Counted from the stretch's first letter, positions 1-8,305 are shown. The stretch: DNA of 64,000 nt from Companilactobacillus sp. RD055328 (GCF_022835675.1 NZ_BQUT01000005.1:1-64000); one strand, 5' to 3'. Numbers and translations are program-made. The notes: generated from the letters alone by a model not told the origin.

Positions 1-92
1 CACCTGTTCCCATGTCGAACACAGAAGTTAAGCTTCTTAACGCCGATAGTAGTTGGTGGGAAACTGCCTGCGAGGATAGGAAGTTGCCACGC
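1..92 (+). rRNA. 5S ribosomal RNA, 3' part
   Basis: The window opens inside a 5S rRNA: the conserved segment around CCATGTCGAACACAGAAG is followed by the loop E/helix IV region and the terminal AGGAAGTTGCCACGC. The 5' quarter lies outside the window. tRNA genes follow directly, as is usual at the end of an rRNA operon. The exact 3' end is estimated. Confidence 0.93.
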
Positions 93-97
93 TTTAT

Positions 98-170
98 TCC
101 GGTTTAGCTCAGTTGGTAGAGCACCTGACTGTTAATCAGGTTGTCGTCAGTTCGAGTCTGACAACCGGAG
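98..170 (+). tRNA. tRNA-Asn (GTT)
   Basis: A 73-nt cloverleaf with acceptor TCCGGTT pairing with AACCGGA and discriminator G. The D-loop TAGCTCAGTTGGTAGAG and the T-arm GTTCGAGTC are intact. The anticodon stem CCTGA/TCAGG encloses CTGTTAA, giving anticodon GTT (131-133). CCA is not encoded. It lies 5 bases after the 5S rRNA and is probably processed from the rRNA transcript. Confidence 0.95.
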
Positions 171-175
171 TTATA

Positions 176-208
176 AAAAAGCATTGAATCTTTGATTCAA
201 TGCTTTTT
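176..208 (+). terminator. intrinsic terminator after tRNA-Asn
   Basis: Perfect 10-bp inverted repeat GCATTGAATC / GATTCAATGC (181-190, 194-203) with a 3-nt loop and flanking A and T runs. It would separate tRNA-Ser from the rRNA operon, at least partly. Confidence 0.85.
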
Positions 209-245
209 GTTTTAATTAATCAATGGTACAATCTTTATTATTGAT

Positions 246-334
246 GGAGAGTTGTCCGAGCGGCCGAAGGAGCACGGTTGGAAACCGTGTATATGTTTAA
301 CGATGTATCAAGGGTTCGAATCCCTTACTCTCCG
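246..334 (+). tRNA. tRNA-Ser (GGA)
   Basis: An 89-nt class II tRNA with a long variable arm. Acceptor GGAGAGT pairs with ACTCTCC and the discriminator is G. The anticodon stem CACGG/CCGTG holds loop TTGGAAA, so the anticodon is GGA (280-282), reading UCC/UCU. CCA is not encoded. Confidence 0.95.
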
Positions 335-377
335 GTTTGATGTATTCTGGATTGTTCAGAATTATCCATCTTCATAT

Positions 378-412
378 AAAAAGCCTACAAACGTTAATTT
401 GTAGGCTTTTTT
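378..412 (+). terminator. intrinsic terminator after tRNA-Ser
   Basis: 13-bp inverted repeat AAAAGCCTACAAA / TTTGTAGGCTTTT (379-391, 398-410) followed by more T residues. Confidence 0.88.
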
Positions 413-467
413 ATTTTGCGCTACTAAACTACATTTAAATGATACAAATATGATATTCACTTATCTT

Positions 468-497
468 TTGTTATTTAGAATTATTCCATGTTATAAT
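468..497 (+). promoter_or_regulatory. promoter of the P1B ATPase gene
   Basis: TTGTTA (468-473), 18-bp spacer, TATAAT (492-497) preceded by TG at 489-490 (extended -10). The ATG is about 25 bases past the predicted start of transcription, with Shine-Dalgarno GGGAG at about 519. Confidence 0.6.
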
Positions 498-529
498 TTA
501 TTTATCAAATAAACGATGGGAGTACACAT

Positions 530-2329
530 ATGAAAATAAATAATAATAAAGTTAAATTGAGTATTGTACTTATAATCGCATTAATTTCTGGAGTTTTAGA
601 ATTCATTTTCCATTATAAAATAATGGCACAATCCTTGATTACAATTCTTGGCTCTATTCTTGCATTAATAATGTTTATAGATATGATTAAAGTTTTGAAA
701 TCCGGTAAATTTGGAGTAGATTTGTTAGCTATTACTGCTGTGGTAGCAACTCTTGCGGTCGGACAATACTGGGCTTCATTAATTGTTTTGTTAATGCTTA
801 CTGGTGGAGATACATTAGAAGATTTTGCGGCTAGTAAAGCGAATACTGAGTTAAAAGAGCTTCTGTCCAATACTCCTAAAGATGCTCATCTACTTGTTGA
901 TGGGAAAATTTCTAACATCGATGTTGATGATGTAAAAGTAGATGATATTTTAATTGTAAAACCGTCAGAACTTGTTCCAGTTGATGGGATTTTGATTGAA
1001 GGTACTTCAGATTTAAATGAAGCATCCCTAACTGGTGAATCTGTTCCGGTCACTAAAACTGTAGGTGATTCAGTAATGTCTGGATCAATTAACGGTGACA
1101 ATTCTATTTCTATGAAAGCCACTACCTTAGCTAAAGATAGTCAATATCAAGAGATTATTAAACTGGTTAAGCAATCAGAAGAAAGACCAGCTCATTTCGT
1201 AAGAATGGCGGATCGTTACGCTGTACCATTTACTCTTTTAGCATATTTGATCGCTGGAATTAGCTATTTCATAAGTAAAGATCCGGTGAGAATTGCTCAA
1301 GTCTTAGTTGTAGCTTCACCTTGTCCATTGATTCTAGCTGCTCCTATTTCGTTGATTTCTGGAATGAGTCGTTCTAGTAGAAATGGTATTATTGTCAAAA
1401 CTGGTACAACTATTGAAAAGTTATCTAAGATTAAGTCGATTGCTTTTGATAAGACGGGAACAATCACTTCTGGTAAATTAAAAGTTGATGAAATTGTTAA
1501 TGATTCACAATTGTCAGATAACGAGTTATATATTTTAGCAGCAAGTGTTGAACAACAATCAAATCATATTTTGGCTAGGTCTTTAGTGGAGTATGTTGGT
1601 GCAAGTAAATTAAAGATCGCTGACGACGTTAATGAGGTTACTGCTAAAGGTGTCAGTGGAGTAATTGACTCCAAATTAGTTAAAGTCGGAAAATTAAGCT
1701 TCGTTGATTCTAAAAAAGAAAAAATTGGCTTAGAAAAAACTGCCGTGCATATTTCAATTGATAATGAATATGCTGGGTCAATTCTATTCAGTGATCAAAT
1801 TAGACCTGAAGCGGCTCAAACTATGAATGAACTTAAAGAAATGAATGTCCATAATATAATCATGTTAACCGGAGATCATCAATCTGTTGCTCAAAAAGTT
1901 GCTAAAGAAATAAATATTACTCAAGTTTATGCTGGTTGCTTACCTCAAGATAAAATTGATGTGTTAGACAAAACAGCTAAACAGGATAAGCCAATTGCCA
2001 TGGTAGGTGATGGTGTTAATGATGCACCGTCCTTAGTAGTTGCAGATGTCGGTATTGCAATGGGTGCCAGTGGAGCAACGGCAGCTAGTGAGTCAGCCGA
2101 TGCGGTAATTGTTAGAGATGACTTATCTAAAGTAACTAAAGCTATTCAAATTTCTAAAGATACAATGCGAATATCTAAGGAATCAGTTTTAATTGGAATT
2201 TTCATTTGTATTGGCTTAATGATAATTGCTGCTTTTGGATTTATTCCAACAATTATTGGTGCGTTGTTCCAAGAAGTTGTTGATACTGTAACAATACTTT
2301 ATGCCTTGAAAGCTAGACGAGATAGATGA
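530..2329 (+). CDS. heavy-metal P1B-type ATPase, SPC (P1B-4-like) subclass
   Basis: A 599-residue membrane pump that should move a transition metal cation out of the cell at the cost of ATP. Visible motifs are the actuator loop TGES (168-171), the membrane metal-site motif SPC (263-265), the phosphorylated Asp in DKTGT (D307), the hinge GDGVND (493-498) and a last-helix motif QEVVD (581-585). There is no N-terminal CxxC or His-rich metal-binding domain. SPC rather than CPC, and about six helices, fit the P1B-4 class (Co/Zn/Fe in characterised members). The metal here is not provable from sequence. The class-typical His-Pro of the nucleotide domain reads SNHIL, so Pro is replaced by Ile. It is monocistronic between its own promoter and a terminator. 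Confidence 0.85.
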   Translation: MKINNNKVKLSIVLIIALISGVLEFIFHYKIMAQSLITILGSILALIMFIDMIKVLKSGKFGVDLLAITAVVATLAVGQYWASLIVLLMLTGGDTLEDFAASKANTELKELLSNTPKDAHLLVDGKISNIDVDDVKVDDILIVKPSELVPVDGILIEGTSDLNEASLTGESVPVTKTVGDSVMSGSINGDNSISMKATTLAKDSQYQEIIKLVKQSEERPAHFVRMADRYAVPFTLLAYLIAGISYFISKDPVRIAQVLVVASPCPLILAAPISLISGMSRSSRNGIIVKTGTTIEKLSKIKSIAFDKTGTITSGKLKVDEIVNDSQLSDNELYILAASVEQQSNHILARSLVEYVGASKLKIADDVNEVTAKGVSGVIDSKLVKVGKLSFVDSKKEKIGLEKTAVHISIDNEYAGSILFSDQIRPEAAQTMNELKEMNVHNIIMLTGDHQSVAQKVAKEINITQVYAGCLPQDKIDVLDKTAKQDKPIAMVGDGVNDAPSLVVADVGIAMGASGATAASESADAVIVRDDLSKVTKAIQISKDTMRISKESVLIGIFICIGLMIIAAFGFIPTIIGALFQEVVDTVTILYALKARRDR

Positions 2330-2330
2330 T

Positions 2331-2364
2331 AAAAAAGAGTGTGCATTCGCACACTCTTTTTTTA
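2331..2364. terminator. bidirectional terminator between ATPase and mpg
   Basis: Inverted repeat AAGAGTGTGC / GCACACTCTT (2335-2344, 2349-2358) with an A run on one side and a T run on the other. It serves the ATPase gene and the convergent glycosylase gene, whose stop codon lies at 2362-2364 in the T run. Confidence 0.85.
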
Positions 2365-2988
2365 TTTCCAACCATAATTTTTTAAGTCGAATTCAGATTT
2401 TTTAGATTTAGAAACATAGGGATTTCCTTGAACATAATATCTTAATTTCTTTGAAGTCCAAGGCTCTTTATTATTTACACCAATTCTTGGTGAATTAGTA
2501 ATTATTTTTGGTTCACGGATCCGCTCATCTGATAGGAATAGTTTGTCTGTATTTAACATAGTTCCGGATAAGTCTTTATCTAAAATTCCAAATGCACGCA
2601 TCCATTTAGCTGGTCCGTTAGTTAACTCAAAAGGCTGACTAACCTGTCGATTATTATTCATTACGTCTATACCTTCAAGAGGTTCTAATCCGCGAATGAG
2701 GATACCGTTTGGATTACCAGAAACTTGAGCGCTAATGTCCATGTCTAAATAACTGTGAATTGAATAAATATATATTGTACCTCCAGATTGATATAAAGGA
2801 TCGTTACTTGGCGTATGACGTCCATTATAGCTGTGTGCGGCCTTGTCTTTTATTCCTAGATAAGCTTCAGTTTCTACAATTAAACCCGATATAAGTCCAT
2901 AATTTGTCTTATAAGAGAGAGTTCTACCTAATAAGTCTTGGGCAATTTGTTGAGTTGGTAAATTTTCGAAAAAGTCTTGAATATTCAT
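2362..2988 (-). CDS. 3-methyladenine DNA glycosylase (AAG/MPG family)
   Basis: A 208-residue base-excision repair enzyme of the mammalian-type alkyladenine glycosylase family, which removes alkylated purines from DNA. It begins LLGRTLSYKTNYG and carries VETEAYLG, where the Glu is the expected water-activating residue. The family-typical segments AAHSYNGRHTPSN (DNA intercalation and base pocket), GGTIYIYSIH and NGPAKW follow. Length is normal for the bacterial family (about 200). The ATG is preceded by AAGGAGAAATT, a good ribosome site. It is a single gene, convergent with the P1B ATPase and divergent from the tRNA pair. Confidence 0.92.
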   Translation of the reverse strand: MNIQDFFENLPTQQIAQDLLGRTLSYKTNYGLISGLIVETEAYLGIKDKAAHSYNGRHTPSNDPLYQSGGTIYIYSIHSYLDMDISAQVSGNPNGILIRGLEPLEGIDVMNNNRQVSQPFELTNGPAKWMRAFGILDKDLSGTMLNTDKLFLSDERIREPKIITNSPRIGVNNKEPWTSKKLRYYVQGNPYVSKSKKSEFDLKNYGWK

Positions 2989-2997
2989 AATTTCTCC

Positions 2998-3027
2998 TTG
3001 CCTTGTTAACTAGTTATACTATATAAT
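2998..3027 (+). promoter_or_regulatory. probable promoter of the tRNA-Glu/tRNA-Val pair
   Basis: TTGCCT (2998-3003), 18-bp spacer, TATAAT (3022-3027), placing the start 15-20 bases before tRNA-Glu. The -35 overlaps the leader of the divergent glycosylase gene. Confidence 0.5.
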
Positions 3028-3051
3028 ATTTCTTGTACTTAAAACAGATAT

Positions 3052-3123
3052 GGCCCCTTGGTCAAGTGGTTAAGACACCGCCCTTTCACGGCGGTAACAT
3101 GGGTTCAAATCCCGTAGGGGTCA
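3052..3123 (+). tRNA. tRNA-Glu (TTC)
   Basis: Acceptor GGCCCCT pairs with AGGGGTC (one G-T), discriminator A. The anticodon stem CCGCC/GGCGG holds CTTTCAC, giving anticodon TTC (3085-3087). The T-arm GGGTTCAAATCCC is intact. It is cotranscribed with tRNA-Val 8 bases downstream. Confidence 0.95.
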
Positions 3124-3131
3124 TCTTAACT

Positions 3132-3204
3132 GGAGGATTAGCTCAGTTGGGAGAGCATCTGCCTTACAAGCAGAGGGTCACAGGTTCGAGCCCTGTATCC
3201 TCCA
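3132..3204 (+). tRNA. tRNA-Val (TAC)
   Basis: Acceptor GGAGGAT pairs with ATCCTCC, discriminator A. The anticodon stem TCTGC/GCAGA holds CTTACAA, giving anticodon TAC (3165-3167). The D-loop TAGCTCAGTTGGGAGAGC and T-arm are standard. Confidence 0.95.
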
Positions 3205-3208
3205 TCTA

Positions 3209-3248
3209 TAAAGAAACTAATAGAGAAATCTATTAGTTTCTTTTTTTA
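3209..3248 (+). terminator. intrinsic terminator after tRNA-Val
   Basis: Inverted repeat AGAAACTAATAGA / TCTATTAGTTTCT (about 3212-3224 and 3229-3241) followed by a run of T. Confidence 0.88.
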
Positions 3249-3269
3249 TTCTCTACGCAGTCAAATAAA

Positions 3270-3298
3270 TTGACAGTTTTTAATATCTAAGTTGTAAT
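3270..3298 (+). promoter_or_regulatory. promoter of the DsbA-family gene
   Basis: Consensus TTGACA (3270-3275), 17-bp spacer, TGTAAT (3293-3298). Confidence 0.65.
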
Positions 3299-3337
3299 AA
3301 TAGGATATTAAAGTGCTTGCATTATTAGGGGGATAAT

Positions 3338-4042
3338 ATGAAAATTGAGTTTTTTCATGATGTGATTTGTAGTTTTTGTTTTCCAATGTCATATAGAATG
3401 CATAGTATCAAAGAAGAATTACCCGAAGTAGAAATTATTCATAGGTCTTTTGCTCTGGGATGGGAACCTGACGCATTTGTACAGATGTTTGGATCAAGGG
3501 AAGCAGTGAAGCCTGAAGTATTAAATCATTGGGAGCATGCTAATAGAATAGACGAGTTACATAGATTTAATATTGATGGAATGAAAAAAGAAGATTTCTT
3601 ATTTCCAACATCAAAATATGGCTTAATCGCTGCTAAAGCTGCAGGATTAGTTGGCGGACAAGATGTCTATTGGGAAGTATTTGATAAGCTTCAAGAGGGT
3701 CTATTCATGCGTAGCATGAATGTTGAAGACTTAGCAGTGATTCGTACTCTTGTAAAAGAAACAAGCATTGATTTTAATGCTTGGGAAAAACAATTTGAAG
3801 ATTCTAACACTGTTGAAGCAGTTATGAGTGATTTTGAATTAGCTCAAAAATATGGAATTAATAGCATACCTACACTGATCGTGAATGGTAAATATCTTAT
3901 CAATGGTGCTCAAAGAAAAGACAAAATTATTGAAACGTTAAAAATGATTCAACAACAAGAAGAACAAGAAAAGAAATTGGTATCTATCAACAATGAAGGT
4001 GGAACTTGTAACCTTAAAGATGGAAAATGGGAATGTGATTAA
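3338..4042 (+). CDS. DsbA/FrnE-family thiol oxidoreductase
   Basis: A 234-residue thioredoxin-fold protein of the DsbA/FrnE type. The redox motif CSFC sits at residues 11-14, right after the first beta strand (IEFFHDVI). It is followed by the helical insertion and, near residue 180, the cis-Pro loop GINSIPTLIVNGKY. There is no signal peptide, so it should act in the cytosol. The C-terminus adds a second Cys pair (GGTCNLKDGKWECD), not needed for the fold. The FrnE/YwbO group is linked to disulfide chemistry and oxidative stress in some species; the substrate here is unknown. Start is ATG after GGGGG. It has its own promoter and terminator. Confidence 0.82.
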   Translation: MKIEFFHDVICSFCFPMSYRMHSIKEELPEVEIIHRSFALGWEPDAFVQMFGSREAVKPEVLNHWEHANRIDELHRFNIDGMKKEDFLFPTSKYGLIAAKAAGLVGGQDVYWEVFDKLQEGLFMRSMNVEDLAVIRTLVKETSIDFNAWEKQFEDSNTVEAVMSDFELAQKYGINSIPTLIVNGKYLINGAQRKDKIIETLKMIQQQEEQEKKLVSINNEGGTCNLKDGKWECD

Positions 4043-4045
4043 ATA

Positions 4046-4076
4046 AAAAACCTGCTATTAATAGCAGGTTTTTTAT
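4046..4076. terminator. bidirectional terminator
   Basis: Perfect 11-bp inverted repeat AACCTGCTATT / AATAGCAGGTT (4049-4059, 4060-4070) between A and T runs. It lies between the convergent DsbA-like gene and the membrane-protein gene ending at 4077. Confidence 0.85.
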
Positions 4077-4772
4077 TTAGAAAAGTTGCATCAAGCTTAG
4101 AAACAATCTTGCCCAACAAGATTTAAGTGAAATATTGAAGAAGTATTTTATTAATATAAATACTAGTAAAGTAGATGCCATTGATATGGCTTGCATTACT
4201 GAAATATATTCTGCAAGAACTATTAAAACCACTAACGTAATTACAGCAAGTAATCCAAATAATGATTTATAATTAACTTCAATATAATTTGTAGTTAACG
4301 AGAAGGTATTAATTAGAAGAATTAATATAATAATCGGATAACTAATAAATTTTGTTAATGAATATGTAAGAATAATCATTAAAAATGTTGGAGTAAGAAA
4401 GTTAAATATTAGATCAGTTAAGAGTGGAGTCGATTTTTTAACATATTTAGCAACAATGAAAAGTAATAATTGAAAAATACTGATAGTTGTAATTAAACTA
4501 TTAAGTTTAAAGCTGAAAATAACACTTAGTATCAAGAAAATCGTTAAAAATAATATATCGAAATATTTATTAGGATTCTTTGGAATGAAGATATCTTTAT
4601 AGACATAGATTAGTGCAATAAAGATAATTACATAAATATATCCTTTCATAGGAGTGATAGAAAATCTACTTGCAAAAATAAATGGGAAAAGAATGATACT
4701 TGCGATATCAATGATTGTATCGATTAATCTCAGTGACAAAGGTCTTTTTTTATTAATTTTTAAGTTTTTCAT
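4077..4772 (-). CDS. multi-pass membrane protein of unknown function
   Basis: I do not recognise this family. The 231-residue product begins with a basic segment ([15 protein letters not shown]) followed by roughly seven to eight hydrophobic stretches rich in Ile, Leu and Phe, with very short polar loops. No catalytic motif, ATP site or Cys/His cluster is visible. It is transcribed alone, opposite to metK, and ends at a terminator shared with the DsbA-like gene. Composition resembles small integral membrane proteins often found near envelope genes, but no role can be inferred. The start at 4772 has only a weak upstream ribosome site. Confidence 0.6.
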   Translation of the reverse strand: MKNLKINKKRPLSLRLIDTIIDIASIILFPFIFASRFSITPMKGYIYVIIFIALIYVYKDIFIPKNPNKYFDILFLTIFLILSVIFSFKLNSLITTISIFQLLLFIVAKYVKKSTPLLTDLIFNFLTPTFLMIILTYSLTKFISYPIIILILLINTFSLTTNYIEVNYKSLFGLLAVITLVVLIVLAEYISVMQAISMASTLLVFILIKYFFNISLKSCWARLFLSLMQLF

Positions 4773-4832
4773 ATTACTTATGTTAGTGAACTTTGTTTAT
4801 TACGTCAATCAAATATGTTAATATTATTAGTT

Positions 4833-4898
4833 GTTACAATTAGGAATCCTGATGGGGTCCGTATAGAGGATCTTCCCTGTAACCGAAAGGTGGATATT
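4833..4898 (+). promoter_or_regulatory. S-MK box (SAM-III) riboswitch upstream of metK
   Basis: The leader carries the conserved S-MK segment TGTAACCGAAAGG (4878-4890), which includes the metK ribosome site. In the SAM-bound fold GTCC/GGAT (4857-4860, 4868-4871) and GGG/CCC (4854-4856, 4875-4877) pair, and ATCC (4846-4849) pairs with GGAT (4892-4895) of the Shine-Dalgarno region, masking it. GTTACA (4833-4838) is an exact complement of TGTAAC (4878-4883) and would form the SAM-free ON structure. S-MK boxes are known almost only upstream of metK in Lactobacillales and act on translation. No terminator is present, as expected. Confidence 0.9.
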
Positions 4899-6086
4899 AT
4901 GAAAGAAAAACATTTTTTTACTTCAGAATCTGTTTCTGAAGGGCATCCTGATAAAATAGCTGATCAAATAAGTGATTCAATTTTAGATGCTATTTTAACT
5001 CAAGATAAGGATGCAAGAGTAGCTTGTGAGACAACTGTATCTACAGGATTAGTTTTAGTTGTTGGTGAAATATCAACATCAGCTTACGTTGATATTCAGT
5101 CTATAATTAGACAAACAATCAAAGATATTGGTTATGATAATGCAAGCATTGGCTTTGATGGCAATACTTGTGCCGTCTTAATTGCATTAGATGAACAATC
5201 TAGCGATATCGCTATGGGTGTTGATGACGCGATAGAATACCGTGAAAAAGGTATTGATCCGTTAGACAAGATTGGTGCTGGTGATCAAGGATTAATGTTT
5301 GGTTATGCAACCAATGAAACACCTGAATTTATGCCTTTATCATTATCACTTTCTCATAAATTAATGAGAAAAATTGCGCAAGTACGCAAAGATAATGAAT
5401 TAGATTACTTACGACCTGACGCAAAGGCTCAAGTAACTGTTGAATACGATGAAAACGAAATACCTTTCCGTGTAGATACAGTTGTCTTGAGTACGCAACA
5501 CAATGAAGAAGTACAATTGGCACAATTGAAAAAAGATATCGAAGATAAAGTTATTAGAAACGTAATTTCTGATGACTTGATTGATGAAGATACGAAATTC
5601 ATTATTAATCCTACTGGCCGTTTTGTGATCGGTGGTCCACAAGGTGATTCTGGACTAACTGGTCGTAAGATTATTGTCGATACCTATGGTGGCTTAGCTC
5701 ATCACGGTGGTGGTGCTTTTTCAGGAAAAGATGCTACAAAAGTTGATCGTTCAGCAAGTTACGCTGCACGATATATTGCTAAAAATATGGTTGCTGCTAA
5801 AATTGCTGAAAAATTTGAAATACAAATTGCTTATGCAATTGGCGTGGCTCAACCGGTATCAATTCATGTTGATACTTTTGGAACAAGTGAAATCAGTGAA
5901 GAAAAAATTATTGCCTGCATTCGAGAATTATTTGATCTAAGACCTGCAGGTATTATTGAAATGTTAGATTTACAAAGGCCCATATATAAACAAACTTCAG
6001 TATATGGTCATTTTGGACGTACAGATGTTGATCTTCCTTGGGAACATTTAGACAAGGTTGAAGATATTAAAAAATATCTAAATTGA
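4899..6086 (+). CDS. metK: S-adenosylmethionine synthetase
   Basis: Makes S-adenosylmethionine from methionine and ATP in the cytosol. The 395-residue product starts [19 protein letters not shown], includes the GAGDQG hexapeptide that holds ATP, the [18 protein letters not shown] segment and the phosphate-binding loop GGGAFSGKD, and has the normal family length. An in-frame upstream ATG at 4815 is rejected: it would place the riboswitch inside the coding region, while the ATG at 4899 follows AAAGGTGGA with proper spacing and matches family N-termini. Translation should be shut off by SAM through the S-MK box. It is monocistronic, followed by a strong terminator. Confidence 0.97.
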   Translation: MKEKHFFTSESVSEGHPDKIADQISDSILDAILTQDKDARVACETTVSTGLVLVVGEISTSAYVDIQSIIRQTIKDIGYDNASIGFDGNTCAVLIALDEQSSDIAMGVDDAIEYREKGIDPLDKIGAGDQGLMFGYATNETPEFMPLSLSLSHKLMRKIAQVRKDNELDYLRPDAKAQVTVEYDENEIPFRVDTVVLSTQHNEEVQLAQLKKDIEDKVIRNVISDDLIDEDTKFIINPTGRFVIGGPQGDSGLTGRKIIVDTYGGLAHHGGGAFSGKDATKVDRSASYAARYIAKNMVAAKIAEKFEIQIAYAIGVAQPVSIHVDTFGTSEISEEKIIACIRELFDLRPAGIIEMLDLQRPIYKQTSVYGHFGRTDVDLPWEHLDKVEDIKKYLN

Positions 6087-6094
6087 CGAGTTTA

Positions 6095-6138
6095 AGAGGC
6101 GTTCTTTGAAGAAGTATCTTCTTCAAAGCGTCTTTTTT
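6095..6138 (+). terminator. metK terminator
   Basis: Inverted repeat CTTTGAAGAAG / CTTCTTCAAAG (6104-6114, 6117-6127), extended by outer partly paired bases and followed by seven T. Confidence 0.88.
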
Positions 6139-6192
6139 TATGTGAAAAATGGTATGTGAATTGATGTTTTTAATTCATGCTTAGGAGAAATT

Positions 6193-7665
6193 ATGAATCA
6201 AAAAAGAGAAACAAATGTAAAAGTAGTAACTGTAGCAGTCTTTGTTGCCACATTTATGACAGCCGTTGAAGGAACAATTGTTTCAACAGCGATGCCAACA
6301 ATTATTGGGAGTCTGCATGGAGTATCATTGATGAATTGGGTTTTTTCAATTTATCTATTAATGACAGCTTTATCAACTCCAATTTATGGAAAAATGGCTG
6401 ATATTATTGGCCGTAAGCCAGTATTTATATTCGGATTGATATTATTTACAATCGGTTCGTTATTATGTGGACTGTCTAATTCGATGGAAATGTTGATTCT
6501 GTCTCGAGTTATTCAAGGTCTTGGTGCTGGTTCAATACAACCAGTAGCCTTCACAATTATTGCAGATATTTATCCGATTGAAAAACGTGCTCGAGTAATT
6601 GGACTTAATGGATCAGCTTGGGGGATTGCTGCAATTATTGCACCATTAATTGGTGGATTTATTGTAGAACATCTTAGTTGGCATTGGGTCTTCATGATTA
6701 ATATTCCAATCGGAATTATTACTATCTTTATGATTTATTATGGCCTAATTGAAAATGTTGAACGTAAGAAGACAGTAGTAGATTATAAAGGTACGATATT
6801 ATTAGTAGCGTTATTATTATCAATGATGCTTGGAATGCAGAGTTTATCAAATAAAAGTGTAGTAGTACCTATCACACTTTTTGCAATATCTATCATTGCG
6901 CTAATTGCTTTTATCTATGTCGAAAAACGCGCTGAAGATTCCATTATTCCTTTGAAATTATTCACGAATAAAACATTCGTGATTCAGAATATGATAGCTC
7001 TTCTTGTTAGTGGTTATCTAATAGGTTTTGAAGCTTACATTCCAACATGGATGCAAGGGGTACTCGGATTACGTGCTTCTCTTGGCGGATTTGCTGTTAC
7101 ACCAAGTTCTATAATGTGGATTATAGCTTCATTATGGGCTGGTTATTTACTTAAGAAAATGGCACCTAACAGAATTATTTATATCAGTTTAATATTCTTA
7201 TTTATTTCTGCTTTAGGGTTAGTCTTAGCTCCAATTACTTCGCCATTCTGGTATTTCTTATTAGTTGCAACTGTTTCGGGTATGGGCTTTGGTTTAACTA
7301 TTACCACTACAACTGTTGCTACACAATCTGCAGTTCCTGAAGATGAAATTGGAGTTGCGACTAGCTTCAATACATTAAGTCGTATGATTGGTCAGACGTT
7401 AATGGTATCTGTCTTTGGAATTGTACTTAATCAAAAAATGATTAGTGGTGTAGCTGCTAACGATAAGTACACTATGGATATGATGAATAAGTTGATTGAT
7501 CCACAGACGGCTACTTCATTACCACAAGAATTATTACCTGGATTACGTAAGATTTTGTTTGAAGGACTACATAATATTTACATAGTAGGACTTATCTTAA
7601 TCATCTTGACATTAGTATTAAACTTAATGGAAATTCGCAACAAAAAATTAATAAGTGACAAATAA
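6193..7665 (+). CDS. MFS drug exporter, DHA2 family (14 TM)
   Basis: A 490-residue proton-coupled exporter of the major facilitator superfamily, EmrB/QacA type. Visible are motif A between helices 2 and 3 (GKMADIIGRKP), motif B-like RVIQGLGAG and motif C GSAWGIAAIIAPLIGG, which marks antiporters. About 14 hydrophobic segments fit the DHA2 family. Substrates in this family are usually lipophilic cations, dyes or drugs; the substrate here is unknown. The ATG follows TTAGGAGAAATT. It is a single gene between two terminators, with no adjacent dedicated regulator. Confidence 0.87.
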   Translation: MNQKRETNVKVVTVAVFVATFMTAVEGTIVSTAMPTIIGSLHGVSLMNWVFSIYLLMTALSTPIYGKMADIIGRKPVFIFGLILFTIGSLLCGLSNSMEMLILSRVIQGLGAGSIQPVAFTIIADIYPIEKRARVIGLNGSAWGIAAIIAPLIGGFIVEHLSWHWVFMINIPIGIITIFMIYYGLIENVERKKTVVDYKGTILLVALLLSMMLGMQSLSNKSVVVPITLFAISIIALIAFIYVEKRAEDSIIPLKLFTNKTFVIQNMIALLVSGYLIGFEAYIPTWMQGVLGLRASLGGFAVTPSSIMWIIASLWAGYLLKKMAPNRIIYISLIFLFISALGLVLAPITSPFWYFLLVATVSGMGFGLTITTTTVATQSAVPEDEIGVATSFNTLSRMIGQTLMVSVFGIVLNQKMISGVAANDKYTMDMMNKLIDPQTATSLPQELLPGLRKILFEGLHNIYIVGLILIILTLVLNLMEIRNKKLISDK

Positions 7666-7694
7666 AAAGACGACCTAAGAAGGTCGTCTTTTTG
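7664..7694. terminator. bidirectional terminator
   Basis: Inverted repeat AAAAAGACGACCT / AGGTCGTCTTTTT around loop AAGA, between the convergent MFS and PAP2 genes. It overlaps the last PAP2 codons. Confidence 0.85.
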
Positions 7695-8280
7695 TAAATA
7701 GTGAGGCAATTATTATAGTGATTGTAAGACTATAAGATAATCCGGCTAAGACATCAGAGAAGTAGTGAACTCCTAAGTATATCCGAGAAAATCCGATTAG
7801 AAGTGGCATGATAAATAGGATTATTTTTAACCAAGTGAATTTTTTCTTAGATATCATTGTAATAACAAAAATCAATCCAAGAAATAATGCCATTGAACTG
7901 GCTGAATGCCCACTTGGGAAACTGTAACCACCAGCATCAACTAAATGTAAGACACTTGGACGAGGTCTTTGAATAAATTGTTTAATAAGATGGTTGATTG
8001 TAGCAATTGCAGATACATTAATTGCTATAAACAAAGCAGGAGCAAACTTCTTGTTGAAAAATAGAGCTAAAACAACAATAGTTGTAATAATAGTGATACT
8101 TAATGTATTCCCGATAGTAGTGATGAATTTTATAATAGGCGTAATTGAAGGAGCACTATTATAGATTATATTAGTAATTTTAGTATCAAATAAATTCAGA
8201 CTGTTTGGTGCGAAATATATTAAACTTGCAAACAATGAAAATATAAGAAAACCAGAAATAGCAGTTATTTTTTTTGTCAT
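7675..8280 (-). CDS. PAP2-family phosphatase (undecaprenyl-pyrophosphatase-like)
   Basis: A 201-residue membrane protein with the three PAP2 signature blocks: KQFIQRPRP, PSGHSAS and SRIYLGVHYFSDVLAG. The His of PSGH and the His of the last block are the usual catalytic pair. Four to six hydrophobic segments surround them, with the active site expected on the outer face. Related proteins dephosphorylate undecaprenyl pyrophosphate (BcrC/PgpB type) or other lipid phosphates; which one applies here is undecided. It is a single gene running away from the leuS leader, ending in a terminator shared with the MFS gene. Confidence 0.85.
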   Translation of the reverse strand: MTKKITAISGFLIFSLFASLIYFAPNSLNLFDTKITNIIYNSAPSITPIIKFITTIGNTLSITIITTIVVLALFFNKKFAPALFIAINVSAIATINHLIKQFIQRPRPSVLHLVDAGGYSFPSGHSASSMALFLGLIFVITMISKKKFTWLKIILFIMPLLIGFSRIYLGVHYFSDVLAGLSYSLTITIIIASLFTKRRPS

Positions 8281-8305
8281 ATTATATATCCTTTAGAATA
8301 ATTAC

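Noticed and set aside
3033-3236. 67-codon ORF across the tRNA-Glu/tRNA-Val region
   Set aside because: It lies on top of two intact tRNA genes and ends in their terminator; its peptide is just translated tRNA sequence.
4815-4898. Upstream in-frame start of metK
   Set aside because: It would make the S-MK riboswitch coding sequence; the ATG at 4899 has the ribosome site and matches family N-termini.
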